The notes below the pieces were generated by a model. That model did not search any database. It saw nothing but the letters and a program-made list of their open reading frames with translations, and was not told the DNA's origin. From positions 62,001 through 126,000 of the forward strand of contig NZ_BBOJ01000025.1 of assembly GCF_000974445.1 (NCBI RefSeq): a stretch of 64,000 bases of DNA. Direction: 5' to 3'. This DNA is from Lentzea aerocolonigenes (lineage in GTDB: Bacteria > Actinomycetota > Actinomycetes > Mycobacteriales > Pseudonocardiaceae). The stretch's first letter is position 1. Each line of letters starts with the position of its first letter. Made by a program: the position numbers and the translations under genes. Shown here one piece after another: positions 7,345 to 18,029 of this stretch.

Positions 7345-10300
7345 TCACGTCAACGAGATCCATCGACCCTCTGACGGCACCCGCCCGGCTGTGACGACGA
7401 ACAGGAGGTAGGGCCCAGGAGGTGCGATGTTGCCGTTCGGTGGTGCGGTCACCTGGACCTGCGTCGCGGTCGTACCGGTGATCTCACACTCGATCAGGCG
7501 CTGAGACATGTTGAAACCGTGCGTCACCGCACCTGGACGCAGCAGCACGACCTCGGCGATACCGGCGGGATTGGTCGTGTCGACGCCGAACCCCGCGCCG
7601 TGGGCGACGCTCGCGGGCGCCGCGGTGATCACCGGGCGAGGCAAGGTGAAGTAGGACGGGAAGTAGCGCTCGTGTTGCGTGCTCTCGCCGGACTTCCACT
7701 GTCCAGGGCGGTCTCCGCCCATCAGGACGCTGCCGTCGGGAAGCAGGATCGCCGCGGAGTGGTACCCGCGCGGGATGCCCATCGTGGCGCACTGCTCCCA
7801 TCCGCGCTCGGGTTCGCGCGGATCGAAGATCTCCGCGGGTCCCCCGTCCGCTCCGTCGACGCCCCCGGCCAGCAACACCCGGCCGTCCGGCAGCAGAACG
7901 GTGTTGACCTGCTGCGCTCGTGTCGCGTTGAGGTCAGGTAGCGCCTGCCACACCGGGGTCGGTGACGAGAGGTCGATCCACTCGGCTGTCTGCTGCGCCG
8001 ACGCGAAGTCGCCGCCGGCGATCAGCACGCGCGGCTCGTAGCCGGGCGGTCGCAACGGCAGCAAGACCGAGGTGCCCTTCTCACCCGCGGTGCTGCGGTT
8101 GCCCGCGATCGTGGCGAACGATTCGAGGTTGGCGATTCCGGCGGCGCCCAAGTCGAACCGCTGGGTGGGCATGTGCGGCCCCGCGATGAAGATCTTGCCG
8201 TCGGGTAGCACGTACGCCCACGGGTAGTACTCGTCCTGGTTCATCGCGGCGGGGACCACGACCGGTGCCGACCACGTCCCCGCAGCCGGATCGTAGAGTT
8301 CGAACGACTTCGACGCGGAGCCGAACAACGTGATGGCGCGGCCGTCCGCGAGCGTCAGTGTCGTCGAGTAGAACCGGTCCTGCGCCGTCGGCCCCTTCCG
8401 GCTCCAGGACAACGTCGCAGGGTCGAACACGAACGTCTGCCTCGGCGTGAACCCTCCGTGCACCAGAATGGTGCCGTCCGCGAGATAGGTGTGCTCCGCG
8501 GACCAGATGTTGGCCAATGGACGGTCGTGCACCGGCTGAGTCACGTCGAACGGCTGGTTCCCGGGCAACGCCAGGGTTTCCGTGCTGTAGTCCCAGATGC
8601 GGCTGAGGTCGTCACGGGTGTCGCCGTAGCCGAAGAACATCACCTTCGTTGTGCCCGGCACCAGCGTCGCGTGCATCATGCAGACCTCCGGTGAGCCGGG
8701 CACGGTCTTCCACTCGCCGCACAGGAACTGCTCGCACCGGTCCGGGTCGACGTCGGGACAGCTGTTGTCACAGGTGCCGGCCGGCAGGCCGGTCGTCTCC
8801 CGCAGGTGGTCTGCCTGCTCGTCGGTGAGCCACACCGTCTGCTTGCTGCGCACGAGACCAGCGAGTCCCTGCATCATGTGCATCTCGACGTGGCAGTGGA
8901 ACAGGAAATCGCCGCACAACTCGTACTTCTTGCACCCGTCGTGATCGTGTTGTTCCTCGATGTGGTGCGGGAGCAACAAGACCGGTGGCGCCACCGTGTC
9001 CACCACGAAGGACTCGGCGGGGCCGATGCTGCGGACGTCGACCGGCTCGCCCGCGAACTCCCAGCGCTGAGCGTGCGGATGGAAGTTGTGCCAGTTCATC
9101 CCGAGGTCGAGGTTGAAGACGTACCACCGGATCCGCTGCCCCGCCCTGGCGACGATCGTCGGAGTGTTGCCCACGAACACACGGCCGTTGAGGCACGGGC
9201 TGGGAATGCCTGCGCCGTCCTCGGTCACCGTGTGCAGCGCCGTGCCCGGCGTCCACCGGACCTTGCCGCCCGGCCTGATCTTCGCCTCGACGGGGTCGAA
9301 CCGCATGTTCATCGGATCGGAATCCACAATGGACACCGTCACCTCGGCGGCCTCTCCTGCCGCCACGATCACCTTGCCCTGCATCTGCTGGTGAATCTCG
9401 CAGTGGTAGGAAAACGTCGCCTCCGCACCGAACACGGACTCGAACGGCGCCGCTGCGGGCGAGAACGGTCCGCTGTTGAACGCCGGCGTGCCGCGCCCGC
9501 GGCTCATGAGGTGCAGGAACACCGGCACGTGCAGCACATCGTCCTCGCCGTGCCGAGGATGCGCGTACTCCAGTTGGCACCACTCCTCAAGGAAGTCCAG
9601 GACTCCCTTGTGCTCGTGGTCGCGAACGTTCCGTCCGTGCCCGTGCCCGTGCCCGCCTCCTCCACCGCCGTGCGACCCGTCGTGACGTGGACGAACCACG
9701 TGGCCGGCCTCGATGTGCCCGTGATCATCCTCGTCATCGGGATGCTCACGGCAGCACCGATCCACGTACTCCTTCACCAGTGGAGGCAACTCGAAATCGC
9801 ACGGCGACTCGACGTCTTCCGGCAACACCACGATGCCCCCGAACAACCCCCTGTTGACGCTCTCGCCGATGTGCCGTGAGTGGTCGTGGAACGGCCACGC
9901 GCCGACAGCGTCGTCAGGCACGTAGAACCGGTACGTCCAGTGCTGACCGGGACAGATCTCGTCAGACCGCCGTCCATCCGCGGACTGCGTGCCCATCGGC
10001 CACGAGCCGTCCGAGTCGATCCCGTACCGCAGACCGTGCAAGTGGAAGCTGTGCGGCATCGTGTCCGCGTTGAACACGTGCACGTGCAACCGCTCCCCCG
10101 GTCTGGTGTAGATCACCGTTCCAGGAACCCGATGCGTGAACACCGGTTCGTTCACGTCAGACAGCACGAGCTTGTCCGGCTTCGGGATCAGGTAGTCCGG
10201 ATCGAGGTATTCGCGGTAGACCAGCGCATCCAGCCTGCGTGCGTTGACCTCGGACAAGGGAATCGAGCCGTCCTCGTGTCCCGTGTTGCGCATGCAGTCG

Positions 10301-10386
10301 CGCCGGTACGCCCCATGAGGGCTGGGCTCAGCGGGTGAGTAGCCGGCAATCTCTTCGATTCGCAAGTACACATGCCTGACTGCCAT
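7345..10386 (-). CDS. Multicopper oxidase fused to galactose/glyoxal-oxidase-like propeller
   Basis: A 1013-residue protein. The N-terminal half is a multicopper oxidase: HLHGL (about 115), HDHSRH (167), HNFHPH (433) and HCHVEMHMM (497), plus an extra HCEIHQQM site (328-335) and a His/Gly-rich insert (about 222-260). From about 560 to 900 come kelch-like repeats (LPDGRVLLAGG type), then a C-terminal Ig-like domain (about 905-1013) as in galactose oxidase. GYHS (Tyr875-His876) and THGF (His956) match the radical-copper ligands, but the Cys expected for the Tyr-Cys crosslink appears to be Ser629 (IWSAEH). No signal peptide is seen. The start at 10386 is chosen for the strong GGAAGGGG site before it; an upstream in-frame ATG would add 59 residues. 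Substrate unknown. Confidence 0.85.
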   Translation of the reverse strand: MAVRHVYLRIEEIAGYSPAEPSPHGAYRRDCMRNTGHEDGSIPLSEVNARRLDALVYREYLDPDYLIPKPDKLVLSDVNEPVFTHRVPGTVIYTRPGERLHVHVFNADTMPHSFHLHGLRYGIDSDGSWPMGTQSADGRRSDEICPGQHWTYRFYVPDDAVGAWPFHDHSRHIGESVNRGLFGGIVVLPEDVESPCDFELPPLVKEYVDRCCREHPDDEDDHGHIEAGHVVRPRHDGSHGGGGGGHGHGHGRNVRDHEHKGVLDFLEEWCQLEYAHPRHGEDDVLHVPVFLHLMSRGRGTPAFNSGPFSPAAAPFESVFGAEATFSYHCEIHQQMQGKVIVAAGEAAEVTVSIVDSDPMNMRFDPVEAKIRPGGKVRWTPGTALHTVTEDGAGIPSPCLNGRVFVGNTPTIVARAGQRIRWYVFNLDLGMNWHNFHPHAQRWEFAGEPVDVRSIGPAESFVVDTVAPPVLLLPHHIEEQHDHDGCKKYELCGDFLFHCHVEMHMMQGLAGLVRSKQTVWLTDEQADHLRETTGLPAGTCDNSCPDVDPDRCEQFLCGEWKTVPGSPEVCMMHATLVPGTTKVMFFGYGDTRDDLSRIWDYSTETLALPGNQPFDVTQPVHDRPLANIWSAEHTYLADGTILVHGGFTPRQTFVFDPATLSWSRKGPTAQDRFYSTTLTLADGRAITLFGSASKSFELYDPAAGTWSAPVVVPAAMNQDEYYPWAYVLPDGKIFIAGPHMPTQRFDLGAAGIANLESFATIAGNRSTAGEKGTSVLLPLRPPGYEPRVLIAGGDFASAQQTAEWIDLSSPTPVWQALPDLNATRAQQVNTVLLPDGRVLLAGGVDGADGGPAEIFDPREPERGWEQCATMGIPRGYHSAAILLPDGSVLMGGDRPGQWKSGESTQHERYFPSYFTLPRPVITAAPASVAHGAGFGVDTTNPAGIAEVVLLRPGAVTHGFNMSQRLIECEITGTTATQVQVTAPPNGNIAPPGPYLLFVVTAGRVPSEGRWISLT

Positions 10387-10563
10387 GACCGCACCCCTTC
10401 CGGATGCAGACCAGATCGCCAGTGCCTGTCGCCCGTTAGCACCAAGCCGACCCGCATCGCCCATCCAGCGCATCAACTCGGGCACCTCGGCCGGGTCGAC
10501 CAGAGGCGAAGGTCCATCGGTTGCGCCTATGAGATGACAGTCAGCCAGGGCGACGTGCACCAC

Positions 10564-11005
10564 ACCCGATGCGCGTGCTCAACGCAGCGCAAACGCGATC
10601 AGCAGGAGGCCGCCGACGTCCGCGACGCCGAGCCGTGGAAGGAACGCCTGGACGAGCGGCTGCGCTGGGCCGACGTCCTGGTGTGCCTGGTGATGACGGC
10701 CTGCGACAGTCGGAGTGGTCGTTCCAACCACGACCACCGGCGCGATCGACCCACGTCGACGAACTCGACGACCATCGCACCGACGCCGTCGATCAGCTCG
10801 TCCGAGATCGCGCGCTGCCACGCTCCTACCGCTCGACAACGCCGACTTCGATGTCGGCGTGTCCCGCGCCTTCGCTGTCATGCACCTCGTCATCCGCCGG
10901 GTGGAGCCTGTGGTGGTTGCCACGACGACCCTGGGCAGGTTCGGTGCCGCGGTGACCGGCCGCGCCGCGCTTCACACGCTCGAGGCGTTGGGCACCAGCG
11001 CCTGA
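10564..11005 (+). pseudogene. Degenerate coding remnant between oxidase fusion and ArsR gene
   Basis: The roughly 700 bases between 10387 and 11082 hold no intact gene. Protein-like stretches occur in three successive plus-strand frames: PWKERLDERLRWADVLVCLV (about 10631-10690), then VDELDDHRTDAVDQLVRD, then ADFDVGVSRAFAVMHLVIRR ending near 11005. This suggests a gene broken by frameshifts. The family is not recognised with confidence; the first piece is loosely reminiscent of TIR-like domains. It could be chance in GC-rich DNA. Confidence 0.3.
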
Positions 11006-11082
11006 TCACTCTTCATCGAGCGACACCAGTGCAACGGCGTACAGCTGCCGGCTCCTGGTGCACGAGCCAACCGGAATCCGGC

Positions 11083-11451
11083 TCAGTTCGCAGACCGGCG
11101 GCTCCTGCCGCGGGGCGCGGTCGCCGCGGGGGTGCGGAGGTCTTCGAGCAGTTCCATCTGACCGGTGATGACACCGGTGAGGATGAGCCTTGCGACGGCG
11201 AGCAGTTCGGCGACGTGCGGGCTGGTCAGCGAGTAGAAGACGTTCGAGCCTTCCTTGCGGGTGGTGACGAGTCCGGCGCGGCGCAGCACGGCCAGTTGCT
11301 GCGAGAGGTTGGCGGCCTCGATGCCGACCTCGGGCAGCATCTCGGCGACGGAGTGCTCGCGCTCGCTGAGCAGTTCGAGCACCCGGATGCGTGCCGGGTG
11401 ACCGAGGGTTTTGAAGAACTCCGCCTTGACCTGGTACAGGGGCCTGCTCAT
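11083..11451 (-). CDS. ArsR-family regulator, paralogue of the Rv0081-like gene
   Basis: A 122-residue winged-helix regulator. The helix-turn-helix spans about 30-75 (EHSVAEMLPEVGIEAANLSQ then QLAVLRRAGLV), followed by the wing KEGSNVFYSL. It has no Cys, so classical ArsR thiol metal sites are absent. It is close to the ArsR at 22210-22560, and to M. tuberculosis Rv0081 by the shared start PLYQVKAEFFKTLGHPARIR. The downstream ATG is chosen because AAGGGG precedes it. It is divergent from a CBS-BON gene and carries an 18-bp operator nearly identical to that of its paralogue. Confidence 0.88.
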   Translation of the reverse strand: MSRPLYQVKAEFFKTLGHPARIRVLELLSEREHSVAEMLPEVGIEAANLSQQLAVLRRAGLVTTRKEGSNVFYSLTSPHVAELLAVARLILTGVITGQMELLEDLRTPAATAPRGRSRRSAN

Positions 11452-11546
11452 CGGTGCCCCTTCCCTTCGACCGTCGTCATGGTGCTGATCCTCCCTGGTT
11501 GATCCCTGCGGATGCGACTCGGGATGCATTTCAACAGGGTTCAGCA

Positions 11547-11564
11547 GTTGCTAATCTTACCAAG
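11547..11564. promoter_or_regulatory. ArsR operator, copy 1
   Basis: GTTGCTAATCTTACCAAG is an imperfect palindrome that matches the 18-bp site at 22616-22633 at 15 of 18 positions. It lies between the ArsR gene and the divergent CBS-BON gene, suggesting that both are controlled from it and that the two ArsR proteins may cross-regulate. A further GTTGCT...AGCAAC repeat extends to 11572. Confidence 0.6.
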
Positions 11565-11606
11565 TCAGCAACCCTGGTCACCTCGCACGACTGCGGGAGG
11601 GCAGGT

Positions 11607-12272
11607 ATGAGCGAGCCCAAGACGGCGGACGTGATGTGCCGGCGGGTCATCACCGCGGCGCTCGACACCCCGTTCAAGGAACTCGTCGGCATGATGATCG
11701 CTCACGACGTGAGCGCGATCCCCGTGGTGGACCCGGCCGGCAGACCGGTGGGGATGGTGTCCGAGGAGGATCTGGCGACGAAGCTGGAGTTCCGCGGGGG
11801 TGCGGCGAGTCCTCCGGTCCTGGGAGGCGCGCACACGCGGGCGCGATGGCACAAATCTTCCGCGACTGTCGCGGCTGATCTGATGACCACCCCGGCGGCG
11901 ACCGTCACGGAGGGCGTGGAGCTGTGTGCCGCGCTGCGGCAGCTCGCAGCCGGGCGTACACACGCGCTGTGCGTGGTGAACGGTGCGGGCACGCTCGTGG
12001 GGATCCTCACCCGGCGCGACACGCTGCGACTGTTCCTCCGCGGCGATGACGCGATCCGCTCTGACCTCGAACGCCGGCTCCTTCCAGCTTCGTCGGCCGT
12101 GCACCGGGTCGCGGTGCGCGTGTCCAGCGGCCTGGTGACGCTGGACGGCTCGCTGTGCCTGCGCAGCGCCACCGAGCGGGCCGAGTGGATCGCGCGTGCG
12201 GTTCCGGGGGTGATCGAGGTGCGCAACAGGCTGACCTTCGACGTGGACGACCTGATGATCACCGGCCTGTAG
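11607..12272 (+). CDS. CBS-domain pair with C-terminal BON domain
   Basis: A 221-residue cytosolic protein. The first CBS domain (about 8-65) reads VMCRRVITAALDTPFKELV, the second begins near DLMTTPAATVTEG, and the C terminus (about 155-215) is a BON-like fold (VAVRVSSGLVTLDGSL... VPGVIEVRNRLTF). CBS pairs bind adenosyl ligands and often act as stress or energy sensors; the M. tuberculosis DosR-regulon protein Hrp1 is a two-CBS example. GGGAGG precedes the ATG. Paralogues with the same layout occur at 39.3 and 63.0 kb. It converges on pckG with a 10-base gap. Confidence 0.88.
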   Translation: MSEPKTADVMCRRVITAALDTPFKELVGMMIAHDVSAIPVVDPAGRPVGMVSEEDLATKLEFRGGAASPPVLGGAHTRARWHKSSATVAADLMTTPAATVTEGVELCAALRQLAAGRTHALCVVNGAGTLVGILTRRDTLRLFLRGDDAIRSDLERRLLPASSAVHRVAVRVSSGLVTLDGSLCLRSATERAEWIARAVPGVIEVRNRLTFDVDDLMITGL

Positions 12273-12282
12273 GGCCACTGCC

Positions 12283-14069
<1,787 letters not shown>

Positions 14070-14073
<4 letters not shown>

Positions 14074-14822
14074 CGTGCGGCTCCTCGGTGCAGTGCGTCG
14101 GTGGCGAAGTCGGTGATCTGGCGGGTGAGGGTGTCGTCGGCGCGCCGGGGCAGTTGTTCGCCCGGCGGGGTGGCGGCGGAGAGGGCGACGGCGCAGGCGT
14201 GCTGCACCTCCGGAGTCAGCCGCGCGTGCGGATGCCGGGTCAGCGCGTGCAGGAGACCGGGCAGGGCGAGCATCGGGTCGCGGGCGGGGTCCGGCACGAT
14301 CACGGCGGGTGCGGCGTGGCGGGGCCACGCGAAGCGGCCACCTCCGCCGACCAGGTTGATCACCGCGTCGGCGTCGGCGGCGATGCGGCGCAACGGGAAC
14401 GCGAGCGCGTCGACGGGGTTCCAGGTGGTGATGTCCCGGATGCCCGCGGTCAGCAGGACGGGGTTCAGCAGCGGCATGGTGTTGGCGCCCGCGATGACGA
14501 CCCGGCTGGTCTCCGGCGCGCGGCCGGCTCGGGCCAGCATGGTGAGCACCGCTGCCGTCAGTGCGATGGCCGTGGTGTCCTGATCGGTGAGCACCGGGAC
14601 GCCGACGACGGAGTCACGCGCTTTCTGCACGCGTTCGGGCGCGGCTCGGACGAGGAGCACAGCGCTGGTGCCGGCCGGGAGGTTGTGCAGCCCGTAGTCC
14701 GAGGCGATCACGTGTGCCTGCAGCCCTGCCTGCTCTTCGACCACCGCGGCGTAGCGGCGCAGCACGGCGGTGGTGGCGCCGATTCCACCCACCACGGCGA
14801 CCACGGCGCGTTTCGCGGTCAA
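14070..14822 (-). CDS. Malic-enzyme-like NAD-binding-domain protein
   Basis: About 250 residues if translation starts at the TTG that overlaps the preceding stop (TTGA); a GTG a few codons later is possible. The sequence VPVLTDQDTTAIALTAAVLT recalls the malic-enzyme segment around P-V-F-H-D-D-Q-H-G-T-A, followed by a Rossmann-like strand RVVIAGANTMPLLNPVLL. The N-terminal catalytic malic domain is absent, so full malic-enzyme activity is doubtful. It could be a standalone dinucleotide-binding protein working with PEP carboxykinase, to which it is coupled by a 4-base overlap. Assignment is tentative. Confidence 0.6.
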
Positions 14823-15028
14823 CGTCCGAGTCCCGAGTTCTCCAGCAGCGCCGGGTCGAACCAGCGGGTGGTGTCGATGCCGTGCTGGGTGGCCCGGTCG
14901 AGCAGGTCGCGGATCCGGGCGCTGTGCAGGTGGATCTCGTACTCGTGGCCGGCTTCCACCGCCTGCTTCAGCATCTCCTCGGCCTCGGAGACCTTGCTTC
15001 GCAGCTCTGCTTCGAACTCGTTCATCAT
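14819..15028 (-). CDS. Small helical hypothetical protein
   Basis: About 69 residues, rich in Glu, Lys and Ala, with a heptad-like helix (FEAELRSKVSEAEEMLKQAV) and the C-terminal motif TTRWFDPALLENSGLG. The start at 15028 is preferred to the ATG at 15037 because GAGGGAG lies 9 bases before it and directly abuts the earlier ATG. Its stop overlaps the TTG of the next gene. Family and function are not recognised; by position it belongs to the PEP carboxykinase unit. Confidence 0.65.
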   Translation of the reverse strand: MMNEFEAELRSKVSEAEEMLKQAVEAGHEYEIHLHSARIRDLLDRATQHGIDTTRWFDPALLENSGLGR

Positions 15029-15045
15029 CTTCGACATCTCCCTCG

Positions 15046-15069
15046 TCCGCAGACTCCATAATCTGCGGA
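15046..15069. promoter_or_regulatory. Inverted repeat between large-subunit gene and small-protein gene
   Basis: TCCGCAGA (15046-15053) and TCTGCGGA (15062-15069) are perfect 8-bp arms around an AT-rich 8-base loop. It lies just upstream of the small-protein gene and downstream of the hydrogenase-like operon, so it may be an operator, a processing site or a weak terminator dividing two transcription units. Confidence 0.45.
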
Positions 15070-15105
15070 CTTAAAGAACTATGCAACTCTTTGGGTGCAG
15101 CGTCA

Positions 15106-16578
15106 CTACAGGTCGTTGCCGGCGTACGACAGGTTGAAGCTCTTGTTGGTCAACGGGAAGTCGGGAACGATCGTGTCGGCCAGCGCGACCGGCAGCGCGG
15201 GCCAGTTGAAGAAGCTCGGGTCCACGATCTTCACCCGGCTCAGCCGCCCGTCGCCGGTCAGCTCGACGCGGTGCACGATCGTGCCGCGCCAGCCCTCGAC
15301 GATGCCGACCCCGGAGCCACCTGTGCCGCTGGTGACCGGCCCTGTCGCGGTGGTGCGGCCGCCGAGCATGTCGGCGAGGCTGGTGATCATGGCGATGGAC
15401 GTCGTGATCTCCTCTGCGCGCACGAGGAAGCGCGACAGCACGTCACCGTCGGTGCGGGAGTGCCTGGTGCGCGGGAACTCCGCGGACAGGAACGGGTGGT
15501 CGTGCCGGGCGTCGACGTCCAGGCCGCTCGCGCGCGCGACGACGCCGAGCGTGCCGAGGTCGGCGGCCTGGTCGCGCCCCAGCGGTGCGGTGCCGGTGAA
15601 CCGGTCGGCGACCACGGTGTTCGACAGGGCCAGGTCGACGATCTCGGCGGCGTCGGCCCCGACGGCGGCCAGCACCCGCGGGTCGGGCAGGGCGGTGATC
15701 GTGGCGCCACCGGGGTGGACGGCGTCGCGCAGCAGCCGGTGTCCGGTGACGGTGTCGTTGAGGCGCAGGAGACGTTCGCGGACGCGTTGGCAGTGGGCGT
15801 TGAGCACGCCGTAGGCGACGTCGTTGCACAGGGCGCCGATGTCGGTGATGTGGTTGTAGAGGCGTTCGAGCTCCAGCAGGATCGCGCGGATGCGTTGCGC
15901 GTCCTCAGGTACCGGCCACCGATGAGCGTCCTCGACCGCCAGGCAGTACGCGAGGGTGTGACCGACGGTGGTGTCGCCGCTGACCCGTTCCGCGAGTTCG
16001 ATCCCCTCCCCCGGGGTGCGCCCGTGGAACAGCTTTTCGAGTCCTCGGTGGACGAACCAGAGGCGGGCCTTGAGGTTGAGGATCGTCTCGCCGACCACGG
16101 AGAAGCGGAAGTGGCCTGGGCCGATCATGCCGGCGTGCACCGGGCCGACCGGGATCTCGTACACGCCAGGACCTTCGACCGTGCGGAACGGGTACGGGCC
16201 GTCGACGCTGCCGAACTCGGGCGGGTCGCCCGCCTCCGTGAGCATGGGATACCAGCCTCGGGGCCAGTGGAAGTGGCGCACCAGTCGTTGCGGCAGCGGG
16301 TGGCCGGTGGGCACGATGCCGAACAGGTCGTGCATCTCTCGTTCGAACCGTCCGGCGGCGAACGACAACCCGGCCAGGCTCGGCACTTCCGGGGTGTCCT
16401 GGTCGAGCGGCACGTGCAGCTCGACCCTGCGGTCCGGCGCGGCGGCGGTGAACAGGTACACCGCGCGCAACCGGTCCCCGTCGTCGTGACCGGCGACCAG
16501 CGCGAGCCGGAAACCCTCCTCCAGCAGGGAAGCGGCCTGGCCGGGCAGCTGCGCCGAGGTGAGGGTTCTCGTGATCAT
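15106..16578 (-). CDS. hycE: NuoCD/HycE-like large subunit without nickel ligands
   Basis: A 490-residue fusion: a NuoC-like domain (about 1-105, FEREMHDLFGI) followed by a NuoD/HycE-like large subunit. It corresponds to M. tuberculosis Rv0087. In nickel-iron hydrogenases the first metal motif is RxCGxC; here the same place reads RVSGDT (198-203), and no C-terminal DPCxxC is present (the protein ends NLSYAGNDL). A Ni-Fe centre therefore looks impossible, and a quinone- or Fe-S-linked redox role as in complex I is more likely. The ATG overlaps the upstream stop (ATGA). Confidence 0.85.
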   Translation of the reverse strand: MITRTLTSAQLPGQAASLLEEGFRLALVAGHDDGDRLRAVYLFTAAAPDRRVELHVPLDQDTPEVPSLAGLSFAAGRFEREMHDLFGIVPTGHPLPQRLVRHFHWPRGWYPMLTEAGDPPEFGSVDGPYPFRTVEGPGVYEIPVGPVHAGMIGPGHFRFSVVGETILNLKARLWFVHRGLEKLFHGRTPGEGIELAERVSGDTTVGHTLAYCLAVEDAHRWPVPEDAQRIRAILLELERLYNHITDIGALCNDVAYGVLNAHCQRVRERLLRLNDTVTGHRLLRDAVHPGGATITALPDPRVLAAVGADAAEIVDLALSNTVVADRFTGTAPLGRDQAADLGTLGVVARASGLDVDARHDHPFLSAEFPRTRHSRTDGDVLSRFLVRAEEITTSIAMITSLADMLGGRTTATGPVTSGTGGSGVGIVEGWRGTIVHRVELTGDGRLSRVKIVDPSFFNWPALPVALADTIVPDFPLTNKSFNLSYAGNDL

Positions 16579-18029
16579 CGAGTCACCGCCAGAGGCTGGG
16601 TGGCCAGGTCGAGCAGGACGGGCAGTGGCCCGGCGAAGATGCCGAGCACGGCACAGGCGAGCAGCCCGCCGGCCAGAGCGACCGGAACAGGCGATGCGAC
16701 CCGAGTGTCCGAGGTGGACGGTGCTCCGAGCAGCATCCGGCTGGTGCGGGAGATCAGCGCGGCGGCGATCACCAGCACCAGCAGCAGCGCGGCAGCGGTG
16801 AACCAGCCGAGACCGGCGGTGAAACCTGCGCGGGCGATGCCGAGCTCGCTCGCGAACAGGCTGAACGGGGGCAGGCCGATCAGGGCGAGCACACCGAACC
16901 CGAACGTCGTGGCCACCGCGGGGTGGCGGGCGACCAGGCCGCTAACCCCCTCGATCCGACTGGTTCCGGTGAGCTGCAGGATGCGGCCCGCGCTGAGGAA
17001 GAGGACCGCCTTGGCCAGCCCGTGTCCGAGGACGTGCAGCAGCGCCGCGGTCAGTGCCAGAGGGCTGCCGATCGCAGCGCCGAAAGCGACCAGGCCGAGG
17101 TGTTCGATGCTCGAGTAGGCCAGCATCCGTTTGTAGTCGCGCTGTCCGATCAGCAACGACGCGGCCAGCGCGAGCGAGGCCAGCGCCATCACCACGAGCA
17201 GGGTGCGGGCGAACCCGGGGCCCAACGCACCGTCACTGATCACCTTGACGCGCAGGATCGCGTAGAACGCCACCGACAGCAGCACTCCGGACATCAGCGC
17301 CGACACCGGCGCCGGGGCCTGGGAATGCGCGTCGGGCAACCACGCGTGCAACGGCGCCAAGCCTGCCTTGGTGCCGAACCCGAGCACCAGCAACACCACC
17401 GCGATCCGAGTCACGCCGGGATCGAGCCCCGGCGCGTGCGCGGCGAGCGTGGCGAGATCCAGCCCCGCGGGGCCGGGAGCGTGCGCAGCGGCGAAGTTGA
17501 GCACGATGGTGCCCAGCAGCGCGAGGGCGATCCCGGTGGAGCAGATCACCACGTACTTCCACGCCGCCTCCACCGAGGCGCGGGTGCGGCGCTGCCCGAC
17601 GAGGAACGCGGTGACGATCGTGGTGGCCTCGACCGCCACCCACACCACACCGAGGTTCGCGGCGAGCACCGCGAGCGCCATCGTGGCGAGGAACAGCTGC
17701 ACGAGCAGGCTGTGCCGCGCGGCCGTGCGGACCGTTGCCCTGCCCGCCTCGATCTCGCCGCGGAAGTACGCGGGTGTCGCGGCGGTCGCGATCAACCCGA
17801 CCGCACCGATCACCAGCACCATGAACGCCGACAACGCGTCGGCGCGCAGCAGCCCGGCCACCGTGCTCACCGGGCCGGATCGGCTCACCTGCACGGCCAG
17901 CGCGACCGCGGCGGCCAGCACGACACCCGCGGATCCGGCGCTGACCCAGGTGGTGGCGCGGCGCCATCCGAAGACGAGATGGACGAGCGCACCGAACACG
18001 GGCACCCCTATGGGAACGAGCAGAGTCAT
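16575..18029 (-). CDS. hycQ: HyfF/NuoN-like proton-translocating membrane subunit
   Basis: A 484-residue polytopic protein of the antiporter-like family, corresponding to Rv0086. It contains the conserved FGTKAGLAPLHAWLPDAH loop and Lys/His residues within membrane helices (LLHVLGHGLAKAVLF). It should form a proton channel coupled to the hydrogenase-like peripheral arm. Start and stop overlap both neighbours by 1 to 4 bases. Confidence 0.9.
   Translation of the reverse strand: MTLLVPIGVPVFGALVHLVFGWRRATTWVSAGSAGVVLAAAVALAVQVSRSGPVSTVAGLLRADALSAFMVLVIGAVGLIATAATPAYFRGEIEAGRATVRTAARHSLLVQLFLATMALAVLAANLGVVWVAVEATTIVTAFLVGQRRTRASVEAAWKYVVICSTGIALALLGTIVLNFAAAHAPGPAGLDLATLAAHAPGLDPGVTRIAVVLLVLGFGTKAGLAPLHAWLPDAHSQAPAPVSALMSGVLLSVAFYAILRVKVISDGALGPGFARTLLVVMALASLALAASLLIGQRDYKRMLAYSSIEHLGLVAFGAAIGSPLALTAALLHVLGHGLAKAVLFLSAGRILQLTGTSRIEGVSGLVARHPAVATTFGFGVLALIGLPPFSLFASELGIARAGFTAGLGWFTAAALLLVLVIAAALISRTSRMLLGAPSTSDTRVASPVPVALAGGLLACAVLGIFAGPLPVLLDLATQPLAVTR

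Noticed and set aside
10387..10563. A 59-residue upstream extension of the oxidase-fusion protein.
   Set aside because: A strong ribosome-binding site precedes the internal ATG at 10386, and the extension shows no signal peptide or domain; kept only as an alternative.
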